DNA from: Pseudopithomyces maydicus | Taxonomy: Eukaryota > Ascomycota > Dothideomycetes > Pleosporales > Didymosphaeriaceae | Assembly: GCA_026873275.1 (NCBI GenBank) | Contig: JANTUC010000005.1 | Location: forward strand, 2,294,001 to 2,358,000 | DNA length: 64,000 nt | Direction of reading: 5' to 3' | Part shown: one piece after another, positions 43,846 through 55,771 of the stretch | Layout of the letters: the number at the start of each line of letters is the position of its first letter | How positions within the stretch are numbered: the first letter of the stretch is position 1 | Program-made: the position numbers and the translations under genes | Notes under the pieces: model-generated | The model's database searches: none | The model's input: only the letters and a program-made list of their open reading frames with translations | What the model was told of the DNA's origin: nothing

Positions 43846-44006
43846 TGGGCGTTTACTTCTCTCGACCTCCAAAAGCTATAGTAGATAATTCCAATCAGCT
43901 CAACTTTGATATAATACCAACGTGACATCATAAAAGGAATCAAAAATATCATCTAGATCAAACACTTACACACTATCTGGGTTCATTGCTTCCTGAATCT
44001 CTAGTG

Positions 44007-46142
44007 CTATCTCTCGTTGACAACAATGTCCCATTTTCCTCCTGACAGGGCAAATGAAACATGCCTTTTATCCCCGTCGTACTTCACACTTTTACTCTTG
44101 CCATTCACTTTGATACTTGGTACTTTCTCATTCTTAATGACAGGCAGGCTGATCTCTCCCTTCGTGCCAACCGGTGTACTTACGGTAACTCTGTAGCCGC
44201 CATGAAACTTCGAGCGCCCAGCCACAAATTTACCCAAGTCTGTGACAAAACCAGCCTCTGCATTCTTTACGTCCCCGAATTGTGGCTTCAATGTCCACGT
44301 GCTCCCGGCTGGGCTAGTAACCGACAATCCCACAATATATTCTGTCAATGCACTGGTTGGCCCCGCACTCCAGCCATGTGCGTGGGAAACATAGGAGGCG
44401 TCATAACCGTACCCGCGACTCGATCTGTAGCCAAACGTACCATTGACGAGGTAGCCTTCGATGACAGTGGAACCAGTACCGTTGGGATGGTTCGCGTACC
44501 AGCCCCAGCTTCGCCGGATAAGATCGAGAGCACGGTCTGTTTCACCAATGGCAAAGTGCGCTTGGATCTCAAAACTGGAGATGAAGGGTGAAATGTTCTC
44601 GGGAAGCTCGGGAGCTACTGCTCCAATGGGAGACCAGTTCTCTGTCAACCGCGAGGAGATGCTGGATGCAATGGAAGATGAGGCATTAACAATGCCAAAG
44701 AGAATGGCCATACTGTTCGCGTCTTGAGGATGTAATTTTGTGGAGGTGGCGTTATCCTTGAAGGCGCCGTACGAATTGTCAAAGCAGTGTGTCTGAATGC
44801 TCGTCCGTAGCGCGTCGGCTTGCTGTAACCACTTGTCACTAAGACCTGTCGTGTCCTTCAGCCAAGTAGCCAGCGAAGCCCCGGTTTGTAAAGTGTGGTA
44901 CAGGATGACGTTCGCTTCGGTAAGATTTCCTCCGGTTTGCCATCGTGCCCAATCGCGCGTTCCCGTGGAATTCAAGAGACCTGTTGATTGCACCTTTCCG
45001 TATATGTATGACATTGCTTTCAAATATTTATCCCAGTTCTGCTGCACGAATGCCGTGTCATTCTTATATAGCATGTAATTGTAGGTACCAATCATGGTCC
45101 ACATATGATAGGTATCGCTGTTTTGCTGGAGCAGTGGAGGGCCAGCTTCTGGGAAAGATCCATCCTTGTTCTAAAGCTAGTCAAACATGAAACGAAGAGG
45201 TAACGGATTAATCTCACTTGGTAGTTGTACATCACTTGTAGCGCATTTTTGACGCTGTCCAGGTCTCCAATACTCACAAATCCGGAAGGAACTGCGATGC
45301 CCATGTCCCCGGGCCATACTGCACGATCTCGTTTTGCGCCATCCACAATTATGGTGTCTCCAGGGCCTAAAGTTCCGTTGTTTGCCCACCCATTTGCAAG
45401 CATAGGTACCCAGCGTCCGGTGTTGACGGGCACCGAGTTCGTCTGCAGCGTGTATGCGCCAGCATACCAAATTCGGTTCAATAACTCATCGTCGCTATGA
45501 AAATAACCTTGATATGCGCGAAGGTTCGACCATGTTGGTTGAAAGCTGATCTCTAGTCGGACATCAGATACGCTGACCTTGGTTGCGCCATCAGTCATAA
45601 GAAACATCGTCAAATAGCGGAAACCACCTCGCATGACTTTGTCGGGCATGGTGTAAGTGCCATTAATAGGTCCGGAAAATTCGACATAGAGTGCTCCATC
45701 TCTGCCTGCAAACTTGCCATTGGACGCGTCGGACCATTCTCCAATCCAGGTACTCGCTTCTGTGAAAGCTAGTCCGATTTTTCCAGGGCCCGAAGAAGTG
45801 TAGGAAAAAGACGCCACGCCGCCGACCTCTCGCCCAAAATCGAGCACAATATTAGAGCCATTGCCTTGGAGACTAGCTGTACTGGCCCATGTCTTTGGTT
45901 CTCGGTCGTGTGTAGTGAATATTTTATCTGGTGAAACGATCCTAGAAGATGGTGCATAAATACTCTTCTCCCACTCCCCTATCAACCGTTAATCAATCTG
46001 GCGAAAATACTTATCATTGGAACAAACCTGGAAATGCAGTCTCGTCAGGACCGCTGCATGATGTGTCCCTCCAGCATTTTTTCGCTTGAGCTGCCGACCA
46101 CAATGCAGTGAATAACACCAGAATCTTTGTCTTCGCTAACAT
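44007..46142 (-). CDS. Alpha-L-rhamnosidase, GH78, secreted
   Basis: Exons 46142-46028, 45978-45218 and 45170-44007 (introns 49 and 47 nt) give 679 residues, as in fungal secreted GH78 enzymes. The first 20 residues (MLAKTKILVLFTALWSAAQA) are a signal peptide. A beta-sandwich region (SNIVLDFGREVGGVASF) precedes the (alpha/alpha)6 barrel, whose hallmark is VDGAKRDRAVWPGDMGIAVP, containing the acidic residues of the active site. HAHGWSAGPTSAL and a C-terminal beta domain follow. Several N-glycosylation sequons. Family knowledge: removes terminal L-rhamnose from pectin side chains or plant flavonoid glycosides outside the cell. A GCGGGG at 46342-46347 upstream could be a carbon-repressor (CreA) site, but this is weak. 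Confidence 0.93.
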
Positions 46143-47587
46143 TGCACGTTTGAGATTGATCAGAGGTTGTAAGCAAGGAAAAGGTTTACCACAGCATTCC
46201 GTGGTGCGGATGAATAGCAATTGTAGTTGCTTTGACCAAATCGCGACGGCAAAGTAGCTCGGTGTTGGATTGAACCGAGTTGGAGTTTCTCCGCATGCAT
46301 ATAAGGCTAAAAGTTAGTCCAGCTCCTGAGCGATCGACAATGCGGGGAAAATTCCATAGAATGCCTAGTACGTCACTCATGACTAGATAATAGAATGAAG
46401 AAATTAGTTGGTCGATAATAATTGTGGGTCAACATATAACGAAAGACATTCGTCAATCGGTCCAGTCGAGCCGTTCGTCAACGTACAAAACTGATTCTAC
46501 CGACCTACCACGCGCCTTTGTAGCTATTTTTTGGTTTTCGAGGACCTCAATCCCAATTAGATGTATTGGTTTAAAAACGTCATGGGAAATATTCAGGGTA
46601 TGGGAATCACTATGTACCATGTTTATCTTAAGTCGCTACAATCAGCAGGATCCATGAGCCTAACCACCGTCGAGAGAACAGGAAGATTAACATGTCATAT
46701 AGAAGAAACTTGTATTATTATGAATGCAACCATGTTTAAAGATGGAGTAGAGGGAAAGATCACAAGAATTAAGCTCAATCAGGCACTGTTCGCGGCGCGG
46801 ACATAGGTGCTATTTCCGGCCGGCGATACATTTCACCGTAGGGGCCGCTCTCCTCCACCAAGGAACACTCAACGCATCCAAGATATGCAATAGAACAGGT
46901 TGATGCGATGATTGCATTGAAATCCTCACAGAAAGAAAATTAACTTAACACAGATAGCTGTGATCAAGGCGATACTAATGCCTCATCATGCCGTTCACTG
47001 TTGGCTGCCTTGGGTCTTATGGGTATGACTCAACACAATCCGAGTCAACGTTACCCAACAGCCATGGTACAGGCGTACTAAACGTACCATAATGCAATCG
47101 CGTGTCTGTTGGTAGTTAACTTGGTCATGACCTGATAGTGAGTCCAGCTACGTTCAACCCCGAATCACATTTTTTGAATTCTAAGCTTGAATTCTAAGCT
47201 ACTCTTTCTATCACAGCGAATCTATGTCCCCTGGATTTTTATCAACTTTGTAAACATAAGGAAGGACCTTGTACGGCGGATCAATCCGTGCTTCAACAAA
47301 CGGGCCAGTTCCATTCCTAAAATTAAGACTATCTAGGTAAACGCTTAGGCCTTGTCCTCCACGTATTCTACGAATCCGCCCTTTTCGCATTCGATACCCA
47401 AACAACATCACCCATTGAAGCGCTCTCAACCCCGCAAAACCCCACAAGGATAACATACTTTCAACAACTCGTGTTACACGACCGCAACCAGTCACCTGCT
47501 TCCTAAGCTATCGCTCTCCCACCCCTTACTGCCTCTTGGACGTGCAGTTTCGCCAAAAAAAAGGCAAACATCGGTATCACAGAGATT
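46143..47587. other. 1.4 kb divergent gap, no gene seen
   Basis: Between the rhamnosidase and the 2EXR gene promoters. A 94-codon frame on the minus strand (47495-47211) has no recognised domain. Confidence 0.45.
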
Positions 47588-48637
47588 ATGAAGGAGTCGA
47601 ATTCGCAAATGCAACTACCGGACTACCAGCCACCAAATGTACTCTGGCGCTTCAGCCCAGAGATCCGCAACATCATATTCAGCCAAGTTTTCGATGAGGA
47701 CTTATCTAACAGGGACACACTTGAGCTCATGAGAGCATCTAAACAACTCCATTTAGAAGTCGGATCATACTTTTACGCTCATAACATCTTCAACTTGAGC
47801 GCTCCCTTCGTACCACAAGTAGGTGCTACAATCCTGCCGCCAATCAACGATCGATACCTTCGCTTTCTGAAGCATCTCGGGATTGACTGTGAAGTTGGCG
47901 CTGCTACCCTGCCTAGGGTGCAAGATTTAGCTTCAACCATCAGGAAACTTACTACGATCGGCGCGAATTTCCAGCAAATCACGTTCTTGATACAATTCCC
48001 AGCTGCCTTTTCTTCCTTTCTACAAGCCACGCTTGACGATGTAGTCATGGAAGAAAGCCATCCAATCACCACCGCACTATCTCACCTTCTTGGCTCACGC
48101 GTTTCTGATCTAGTTTGTATCGTGCTAAACGGAACTTGGTTCGCACCCGGAGTTGCCACCGCCTTGAAAAACAGATACAGCGGAAGTCTAAAGTTCATGG
48201 AGCTCGACAATACGGTTGGAATGATAGAACTAAAAGATCTTACGGTTTATGAGAGGCCGCTAGCGGGTTTCTCATCTTCAGCACTGCGCAACCATTTCGA
48301 TCTAGATCCAGAAGATACCAACGAACTCATAGTCACCACGCTCAGTATCGAACTCGACTTTACTGAATCCATATATCCTCACGAGGATAAGGCGACTGCT
48401 TCCCTACTAGTAGATGGAAATAATGATGGGGAGTTTAAGGAAGACGAAGAGTTGACTCACGATGACGACATAGACATGGAGGAGGATTTAATACCCCTCG
48501 ACGATGGAGAAATGGAAGAGATTATGGAGCACTTGGCAGATACGGATGACCTTATAGCTGACCAGGCTCAGGCAAGACGCGAGATCTCCTATCTTGTCAA
48601 TATGGCTCCAGAACTGCTATTTACACCATTGGGGTAG
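47588..48637 (+). CDS. 2EXR/F-box-like protein, unknown
   Basis: Single exon, 349 residues. The N-terminus has the F-box-like helix VLWRFSPEIRNIIFSQVF, followed by LELMRASKQLHLEVGSYFYAHNIF, the second conserved block of the family (cysteine replaced by serine). The middle is without known domain. The last ~100 residues are strongly acidic (KEDEELTHDDDIDMEEDL), which suggests a nuclear or binding role but proves nothing. Intact. Confidence 0.7.
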   Translation: MKESNSQMQLPDYQPPNVLWRFSPEIRNIIFSQVFDEDLSNRDTLELMRASKQLHLEVGSYFYAHNIFNLSAPFVPQVGATILPPINDRYLRFLKHLGIDCEVGAATLPRVQDLASTIRKLTTIGANFQQITFLIQFPAAFSSFLQATLDDVVMEESHPITTALSHLLGSRVSDLVCIVLNGTWFAPGVATALKNRYSGSLKFMELDNTVGMIELKDLTVYERPLAGFSSSALRNHFDLDPEDTNELIVTTLSIELDFTESIYPHEDKATASLLVDGNNDGEFKEDEELTHDDDIDMEEDLIPLDDGEMEEIMEHLADTDDLIADQAQARREISYLVNMAPELLFTPLG

Positions 48638-48851
48638 AGCTGAGCTCAATCACGCGTGGCGAAATGGTGACTGAGCCGTGTAAGAGTCACACTTTCTTCT
48701 AGATTGCCACGATACAATCACACTCTCTGCTGTATCGTCATGTGACTATAAACATGCCTATTCGATCTCAAGGCTTCTGCTCAAGGTGCAAGTCTTCCCG
48801 CGACATCTACCCTCACGATACCTTCCCCTCCCACTATATCGATGCGGAAGG
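48638..48851. other. Leader region with a 43-codon upstream ORF
   Basis: An ATG at 48754 opens a 43-codon frame (start MPIRSQGFCSRCKSSRD) that stops about 30 bp inside the next gene's coding region in another frame. It could reduce translation of the main ORF if the transcript starts far enough upstream. Confidence 0.35.
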
Positions 48852-50177
48852 ATGGAACTGCAACATACTCCGTTGGAGGACCTGACTTTTGGTACCATCG
48901 TTGACGCTGCGCGACGTCTTCGCATCGACGATCCGGATGTCGATGCCGAAGCCTTACCACTATCTGCGCTTTTACGTGCAAGCAAAACAAGCCCATACCG
49001 TTCGAATAAGGTACGAAATGAACCCCAAGAAGACCTTAGCCGAGAAACATACCAGGAAGAAGAAAACGACCGCGACGACGAACACGAAGACGACGGAGAA
49101 GAAGCCCATCCCCAAACAGCACCGCCCTTGCCATCGCCGTGTCTCAGCAAGCCTCTGCCTCGACCTCCCAAGATAAACTTTCTCCCACTGCACGACGCAC
49201 CCTACGAAGCCGACAACGAGGTACCAGTATTGCTCCGAAAAGGAAGCGATGGCATCCGCAACGCCTTCAAGCCCCCAAACGCAAACTACAACTCCATCTT
49301 CGGCGGCGTCCCCCTCACCGACGTCCACACCCAAATCAAAGAAGCCATCCCGTCGCACACGCTTGCCCAAGTCCGATTCATGAGACAACGTAAGCTCGAC
49401 AGAGCAGCCTCGAAACGACAAGCCAAGCGCACCCGCTCCGCCGCAAAGCGAAAGGCAAGCCAGAGCACGCCCTCGAAAAAGACGAGTCCCCGACCGTGGC
49501 CCCTGACCCCGCGCCCTCCCAACGGAGAGCGCAAGCTCTCCTTGCCGCACCTCCCAAGCGTCCCTTTCTCCCCTTTGAGACTGAAGGCGATACGTGCTCA
49601 CAGCGAGTCACCCCAGCGATCCCGCACCCGCCTGCGCAAGCAACAGGCCCACATGTCCGCCCCGACCCGCACCTTGTTCCCGCTCAGTCCTCTACCCGTT
49701 CCTCCTGACGAAGGTGCCCCTGATGCAGGAAACGAAAGCGGGCTCGAACGAGGACGCACGCGCCTGCGCAAGGATAAACCGGTGGCGAGCAACGGAGACG
49801 ATGATTTACACAAGGGGAAGGACGGGCTCAAAATTAGCAGCCCGACGCTGCAGCACCCCATCATGATACCGACTGTGAGTCTTGAGCTGGCGAGCGAGTT
49901 GATGAGCCCGGGGTGGAAGACGGAGAAACTTAGGGTACCGAGTCCGTTGATACAAGAGCATAATGCAAGTAATACGGAGTTGTACGAGGAAGATGTTGAA
50001 GATGGAGGAGATGGAGGAGATGAAGACAGTCATTCTGGATGGCTGGCGCAACGAGATGCGAAGAATCCGGAGCGGAGATACGCGCGGCTGCTTGAGGTTG
50101 TTCCAGACATGGGGACGGGAAGTCTGCTGGATGAGGAGACATTGCTCAGGCTTGGGCAGCGAAATAATAGTGTTTAA
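48852..50177 (+). CDS. Disordered basic/acidic protein, unknown
   Basis: Single exon from ATG 48852, 441 residues. A short conserved-looking N-terminus (LEDLTFGTIVDAARRLRIDD) is followed by an acidic stretch (EEENDRDDEHEDDGEE), a proline-rich part with INFLPLHDAPYEADNE, and long Lys/Arg/Ser/Pro-rich sequence with clusters such as KRQAKRTRSAAKRK that could act as nuclear localisation signals. The C-terminus is acidic then ordered-looking (RYARLLEVVPDMGTGSLLDEETLLRL). No domain recognised. The composition suggests a nuclear protein. The frame is long and intact. Confidence 0.6.
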   Translation: MELQHTPLEDLTFGTIVDAARRLRIDDPDVDAEALPLSALLRASKTSPYRSNKVRNEPQEDLSRETYQEEENDRDDEHEDDGEEAHPQTAPPLPSPCLSKPLPRPPKINFLPLHDAPYEADNEVPVLLRKGSDGIRNAFKPPNANYNSIFGGVPLTDVHTQIKEAIPSHTLAQVRFMRQRKLDRAASKRQAKRTRSAAKRKASQSTPSKKTSPRPWPLTPRPPNGERKLSLPHLPSVPFSPLRLKAIRAHSESPQRSRTRLRKQQAHMSAPTRTLFPLSPLPVPPDEGAPDAGNESGLERGRTRLRKDKPVASNGDDDLHKGKDGLKISSPTLQHPIMIPTVSLELASELMSPGWKTEKLRVPSPLIQEHNASNTELYEEDVEDGGDGGDEDSHSGWLAQRDAKNPERRYARLLEVVPDMGTGSLLDEETLLRLGQRNNSV

Positions 50178-51194
50178 TTGACGAGATGATGGTTGTCGTT
50201 CGGTGCAAGTGGTGTTGAGGTCTGACTCTAAAGTTATCTCTGTGCGTCCCCCGCTTTTGTACCACCATAGGTGGTGACGCAAGATGGATCAGATCTGACA
50301 GTGTGTACCTACCACAGCATATCTCAACTACATCTATCTGAACCATGTAAAAAGAGTTACCGCGAAACGCTAAAGTCATCCCAAGTGCTCCTCCCTTCAC
50401 CACAAAGTGAACCAATTTCCTGATCCGCCTACCCACTCCGCCTACTATACCCCGAAACGATTCTAAAACAATAAAATAATAGTGATATCCTTCTATCCCC
50501 AGAGGAAAACCCCCCACGTCTCACTTCTACTTGGAAAAAGTTAGAAATTTGACACACTACCCAACTGTCTAGTACTTACACTTACACACTCTCCAGTGCA
50601 CCAACGCGCAGTCCAGTCCAGCCCAGCCCAGCCCAACCCAGCCACAACCTGCATACACTAAACCCCTCCCCCTCCACTCCGGTTCCCTAGCATATATGAA
50701 ACACGAAAAAACCCCAGCGCAGCCCACGCACGCACCTCATCTCCGCCTCCACCCATTCGCCCAGCACCCCACCGCCACACCTCAGCACATCGAAGCCCCC
50801 ATCATCACCACCGCCACCGCCACCGCCACCGCCCCAGCATTCATGCACAACGGACATATCCAGACTAGTCTAGTTCGACTTGCCTACGTACCACACATAC
50901 ACCTAGGTAGGTGGTTAGATACATGGATACATATGTATGTAGATAATAGAACATGAACGTGAACATGAATATGAATATGAATATGGACGGACATGAACAC
51001 GAAAACTAGATATGCATGTGTATATACATACGTGAGCTTAGTAAGACCCTCTTCAGCCCCAACCACATGCGCCCACACATACATGGGCATACATGTATAT
51101 ACGTAAGTAGACTACATATATACACCGATGAAAAGCGGAAGTGGAAGTGGAAGTAAAAGTAAAAGGGGAGGGGGAGGCCTAACTGTGCGCGCGC

Positions 51195-51230
51195 ATGAGC
51201 GTGAGCGTGAGCGTGAGCGTGGGTGTGAGC
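51195..51230 (+). repeat. (GTGAGC)n imperfect hexanucleotide repeat
   Basis: Three perfect GTGAGC units at 51201-51218 with diverged copies on both sides. Confidence 0.8.
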
Positions 51231-51374
51231 ATGATGTGATGTCATCTGGAATGAAATGATGAGGGGTGGGCCTGATTGCCTTCTATATACATACATATGT
51301 ACGTACATTTACGATGTGTACTGTGCATACCCGTGGACGCACGGATGGGGCGTGCGCTTATGTGGATTGGGTAT

Positions 51375-51402
51375 GTAGGTAGGTAGGTAGGTAGGTAGGT
51401 AG
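51375..51402 (+). repeat. (GTAG)7 microsatellite
   Basis: Seven perfect tandem GTAG units, followed by GTAT. Confidence 0.92.
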
Positions 51403-51900
51403 GTATGTGGAGTAAGCACGTGTGAGGGACGTGTATATTTGTCTACAAGATGGAGGGAGTGGGGTTGGTATGTTCGTAGGGCTGGTGGGGGCGGAGATGT
51501 GGATTGTTGTGTGGTGTGGTGTAGTATAGTATAATGCTGGGAAAAACCGTGCTTGGGAGTGTTGTAAAGGTACGTGTATAGTTCAGGCTTGGTCGAACAG
51601 CTGGTGTGATAAGATGGGAAGGCTGGGTATATTAATCGAAATACCTCAAAGTCGTCTTCACATTTCACAAGCAACAACCCATACTGTCCTTTTGAATCAT
51701 TATTCTTTCAAATTTTTTATTACCAGTCATCTACCCCTCCCAACACGACATGACATGTATGTCCTCCGAACATGTCCCCCTCCGACTCGTATATATGTAT
51801 TGTATGTTGATTTGGGGTAAGCGATGTGTGGGTATCATCTCGCGCGTATATGTATTCTTTTTATCGCTCAAGAAAAGGCAAGAGTTACAATTCCTCACCC

Positions 51901-51948
51901 CCTCCCTCTCTCTCCCTCCCTCCCTCCCTCCCTCCCTCCCTTCCTTCC
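51901..51948 (+). repeat. (CTCC)n microsatellite
   Basis: About seven perfect CTCC units from 51912, flanked by CTCT and CTTC variants. Confidence 0.9.
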
Positions 51949-52364
51949 ACCCTTCCCATCCCATCTAGACCCAAAAGAGCAGCGGAGCGATTTATATATA
52001 TGATAAAAATCAGCAATTCCGCCATTGCGACCTCGGGCGCATAATTCCAACGAGCAGCATCGCACTGATAAGTGGCCCGTGGCCCGTAGCCTGGGAGAAA
52101 AGAACAGCAGTGGCGTAGAACGTTGCGGTAGCGATACAAATCCCGTGGAAAATATGAAAAAAAAAACTCGCGAGTCGCAGTTCCAACATAATATCCCAGC
52201 TCTTGTAGATGAAAAAAAAAAGATCGAAAACCAAGATGAACATCAGGATAAAAATGAAAAACGCCGTGTTAATGCAACGCTATGCGTAAAATATCATGCG
52301 TGGGGGTTTCGCCGCTTGCGCTTGCGAGGACGAACTCCGCCTCTCGTCTCTATGCCGTTTCCGT

Positions 52365-52385
52365 CTTTCTTTCTTTCTTTCTTTC
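52365..52385 (+). repeat. (CTTT)5 microsatellite
   Basis: Five perfect CTTT units, continuing as a T/C-rich tract to about 52397. Confidence 0.9.
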
Positions 52386-52513
52386 TTCTTTTCTTTCCCG
52401 TCGATTAAATATCATACTCGTACGAAGCGCAGCCATATACTACAATTAGTGTTATCCAGTACCGAAACAAAAACGAGTGCGAAGCGGATTGGAACAGCAA
52501 GGAGGCGGCGCGT

Positions 52514-53690
52514 TTAACCCGGAAGCACGTTCTCCTTTTGCTCGAAAATGACGTTGCCGATGTTCTCGGCGAATATGCGTTGGATAGGCAGGGTGATGGC
52601 GTTCATCATGTTCTGCTGGAGGTCCTCCTTGATCTTCTCCTTCTCGAACCAGTAGTGCCGCACGTACTTGCCCTGGCAGTTGGACACTTCGACGCCGGGG
52701 AAGCCGTTGGCCTCGGCGCACGGCAGCTCCTTGATGTAGTCCTCGTAGTCGTAGCGGACGTACTCGCCGAAGGCGGACTGCTCGTGGAACTTGGGCATCT
52801 TCCACTCGGAGCAGCCCATGTAGTGGGTGTCCTCGGGGCACTCGTGCCAGTCCTTCAGGATCTTCATGGTGTGGCCGTTGTTCTGGACGACCATAAACCC
52901 CGTGTTGGTGTAGGTGCGGTTGAAGCGGTCCGAGTTGTACTGGGGCGCCTCGGAGTCCCAGGGGTCGAGGGCCATGGTGAAGCTGTGCTTGGGCTCAATC
53001 TTCCAGTAGTTGAACATCCACTCGAGCGGGAGGTGCTGGAAGCGGAATGTGGCGTCGGCGTCGAGGAAAACGATGAACTTGTAGTTCTTGATGTGCTGGG
53101 CGAGCGCGGAGGGCTTGATCCAGGTGGCGTGGCGATCTTCGAATTCGTGCGCACGGACGAATTTGTAGTCGTAGCCGTGCACCAACGAGTAGATGTAGTG
53201 ACTGAAGACGCCACCCGATACGTGGTTCAGCTTGCGCCAGTCATACACGCCCTGGTTGAAGTCGTCGGTGGATTTGAGCGGGCGCGTTTCCAAGTCGAGG
53301 ATCAGGATGTCCTTGCCCATGTTCTTCGTGTATCGCGGCTTCGCAGGGAGGGTGAGCGAAGTCAGGTTCAGATCGTCGCCGAGGAAAGAGAAAGAAGGTT
53401 CGTCCGGTGCAATGGTGAGCGGCTGGTACAGTTGGCGGATTATCTCGCGGATGCCGAGTTTGGGCTGGCCCTCGTTGGTCATGGTCCTGCAGAGGGCGAA
53501 TTAGCATGCAAAGGAAGGCGCTCGCAGAGTCCAGGCAGGCGTACATCTCAACGTGGGTGGTGCTCTTCGGGATCGAGGCCATCGGCGGCGGGCCCTGCCA
53601 TGCCAGAAATCCAAAGACGAAAATCAAAACGAAGCCGGCGGACAGGGCGAGGCCGTACAGAGGCGCCCGCGGGCCGTTCGTGGACAGCAT
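52514..53690 (-). CDS. Type II membrane glycosyltransferase, GT-A fold with DxD
   Basis: Exons 53690-53545 and 53486-52514 (intron GTACGC...TGCAG, 58 nt) give 372 residues. A short cytosolic N-terminus and one membrane span (LYGLALSAGFVLIFVFGFLA) give a Golgi-type type II anchor. The lumenal part has KFIVFLDADATFRF with a DADA metal/sugar-nucleotide motif, NTGFMVVQNNGHTMKIL as in GT34-like galactosyl/mannosyl transferases, and HEQSAFGEY near the acceptor side. Family knowledge: such enzymes extend N- or O-glycans in the Golgi. The donor sugar is not evident. The GC-rich sequence upstream is its promoter. The frame is intact. Confidence 0.8.
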
Positions 53691-55771
53691 GGTGACGGCC
53701 GGCGCGCGCTGGAGGAGGGAGTAGGCTGGGACGGGGGGTGGTGGTGGGACGGGAGGCGGCGGGAATCTTTAGGAGGCACGGGGCGTCCGTATGCTTTAAA
53801 GCGAGCAGCCAGCAAGAGATTAGGCTTGGCGGTCAGCTCGGAGCCGGGGCGGCTGTGCGCCCCTGGGCTCTCTGGGCCTGGGTAGACAATTGCTTAGCTG
53901 CGTCAAGCGGACGAGGGGGCGGCGCCGGCGAATAGGACGCCGCATACCGGCCAAGCCCGCAGCGCACCGCCCACGCCTGGCCCTCCTCCCATGGGACATG
54001 GAACGGAACCCGGCACAGGCCGTCTGGCGCATCTCGCACAGTGTTGCCTGCGCGCCATCGTCGTCGTGTGCGCGAGCAGCGAGTGTACGCAAACACTTGC
54101 ACCTGGACGCGCTGTACGGCCAGCGCCGTCGCCGTCGTCGTCGCCGTGACCAGCGCCTCGCCAGCGCCTCGCCATCCCAACACGGCCCAGCCGACGAGTC
54201 GACGACCCACGCACCCACGCACCCACTCACCCACCCACGCTGCGCTGCAAGCTCCCGCCGGCTGTTGGGGCTCTGCCTGCGCCGCGGGAGGCGAGCGAGC
54301 CAGCGGACTGTAGCCGAGGGGGAGAGCCGCCCTGTCGCGCTTCCGGAACAACGTGTCTCCGCCGGGCCATCATGTACATAGGCCTCCAGCTGCGCGTTCT
54401 GACCAGCTCTGCCCGCCCCGCCGCCCGCTGCTCACAGCATCCAAAACACCACCTGTGCGCCCGAAACGTCCCGTCCTCCCTGCGGCGGCCCGCCTGCCCT
54501 CGCTCAGCCACCCCAAGTCTACCCCGCGCTCGCTGCCCGTTGCACCACCACCCCTGCAACGCTTCTATCTGACCTAAGCATTTGGTAGGGGCTCGGCCAA
54601 GCATCGCTTCGCCGCCGTACCGTCTCCCTACCCAATGGCAGTCGTCTACCTGGACAGCAACGACCAGGCGAACTCGGCCCCAAGGCACATTGCCAGGCTC
54701 TTTTTGCCGACCTCACCCTACTTCACTGGGGAAACGGCCGTAACCACGTCGCAGTAGGACCATCGGCTCTGGACAACATCGTGCACCACGCGACTCGGGC
54801 GCAGAACAGGTACCGTGCGACATAGTCCAAGCTCCAACGAGACGACGTGTGTCCAACCGTGGTACTGTCTTGGCGTTGTCGCAGCTCCTACCATGTGCTA
54901 CACCTCCGCTGTAGTCGTCGTCACTCTGTGGTCATCACTACCAGATGCAGCAGCTGCATTACCCTGCCATAAGCCGTACTCCCGCCCACGACCAGACCAT
55001 CCTGCGGATGAAAAGCGTCGGCTCCCAACGCCAGGATAGCTAGCCCTGGAGTAATGGGAAACACGTGCAAAGTAGTTATATCGCTCAGCCCACATCAACT
55101 TTACATTTGTGCAGGTACATGGTCGACCCCCTGTCAGGCTGACAACAGGATTCCAAGACTCTACACGGCGTCGTTGCCGTGCAGAATTTAAATTGGTGTC
55201 ACGTCTTGTACGCTGTGCCATTACGTACCACTGTCGAAGTGTTCCTTCCTGTCCTGGATCGTTACCATACACTCGCCCGATAGACACATGCATCGACTAC
55301 AAGGTATGAAGTGAATGTATCCAATGGAGTACAGTCACGTACAAAGTGCTTCATGCAGATGCAGATCAATCCGAATTAATTAGTCTTGTTGGAACTGCGT
55401 TGCCAGGAGACTCCGAAACGGCATGCGAGCACTGCCCCTGGGGATGAGCTGTATGTAGGGAACGGACAGGAGACTTCAACGAGTAGATCAATGGACACAC
55501 ACGATTGAGAATATCGTCCAGAAGCCATTATAACTTGATATAGTCCAAAGACCTAATGTATCTCCATCTGTTCGAGCTGTTGAAATGCACTGCAGTGCAG
55601 TTTGCTCCTGCCACTTCCGTCGATGTTCGTACGGTAAATGCTTGTACTTGCCGCTCTACCCGCCGCTCTTTCCATCTATCCAGAAAGAGAAGACGCAATC
55701 ATTCGGAAGTGTCACATCTCCCACCACTTCGAGTCAACTACACAGACAATCCATTCCTCATCAGCCCATGC
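53691..55771. other. 2.1 kb gap, GC-rich then mixed, no gene seen
   Basis: 53.8-54.6 kb is very GC-rich and yields overlapping chance frames on both strands (Arg/Ala/Pro-rich, no domain). CACCCACGCACCCACGCACCCAC-type repeats run near 54207-54240. 54.8-55.7 kb holds nothing recognisable. Confidence 0.5.

Larger units (their letters stand above)
50178..52513. other. 2.3 kb convergent gap rich in simple repeats
   Basis: No protein-like frame. The stretch 50.9-52.4 kb is packed with short tandem repeats on a pyrimidine/purine-skewed background (listed separately) and poly-A tracts (52155, 52214). Confidence 0.6.

Noticed and set aside
53833..54381. Overlapping GC-rich ORFs on both strands
   Set aside because: Arg/Ala/Pro-rich without domains. 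Chance frames in a GC-rich promoter.
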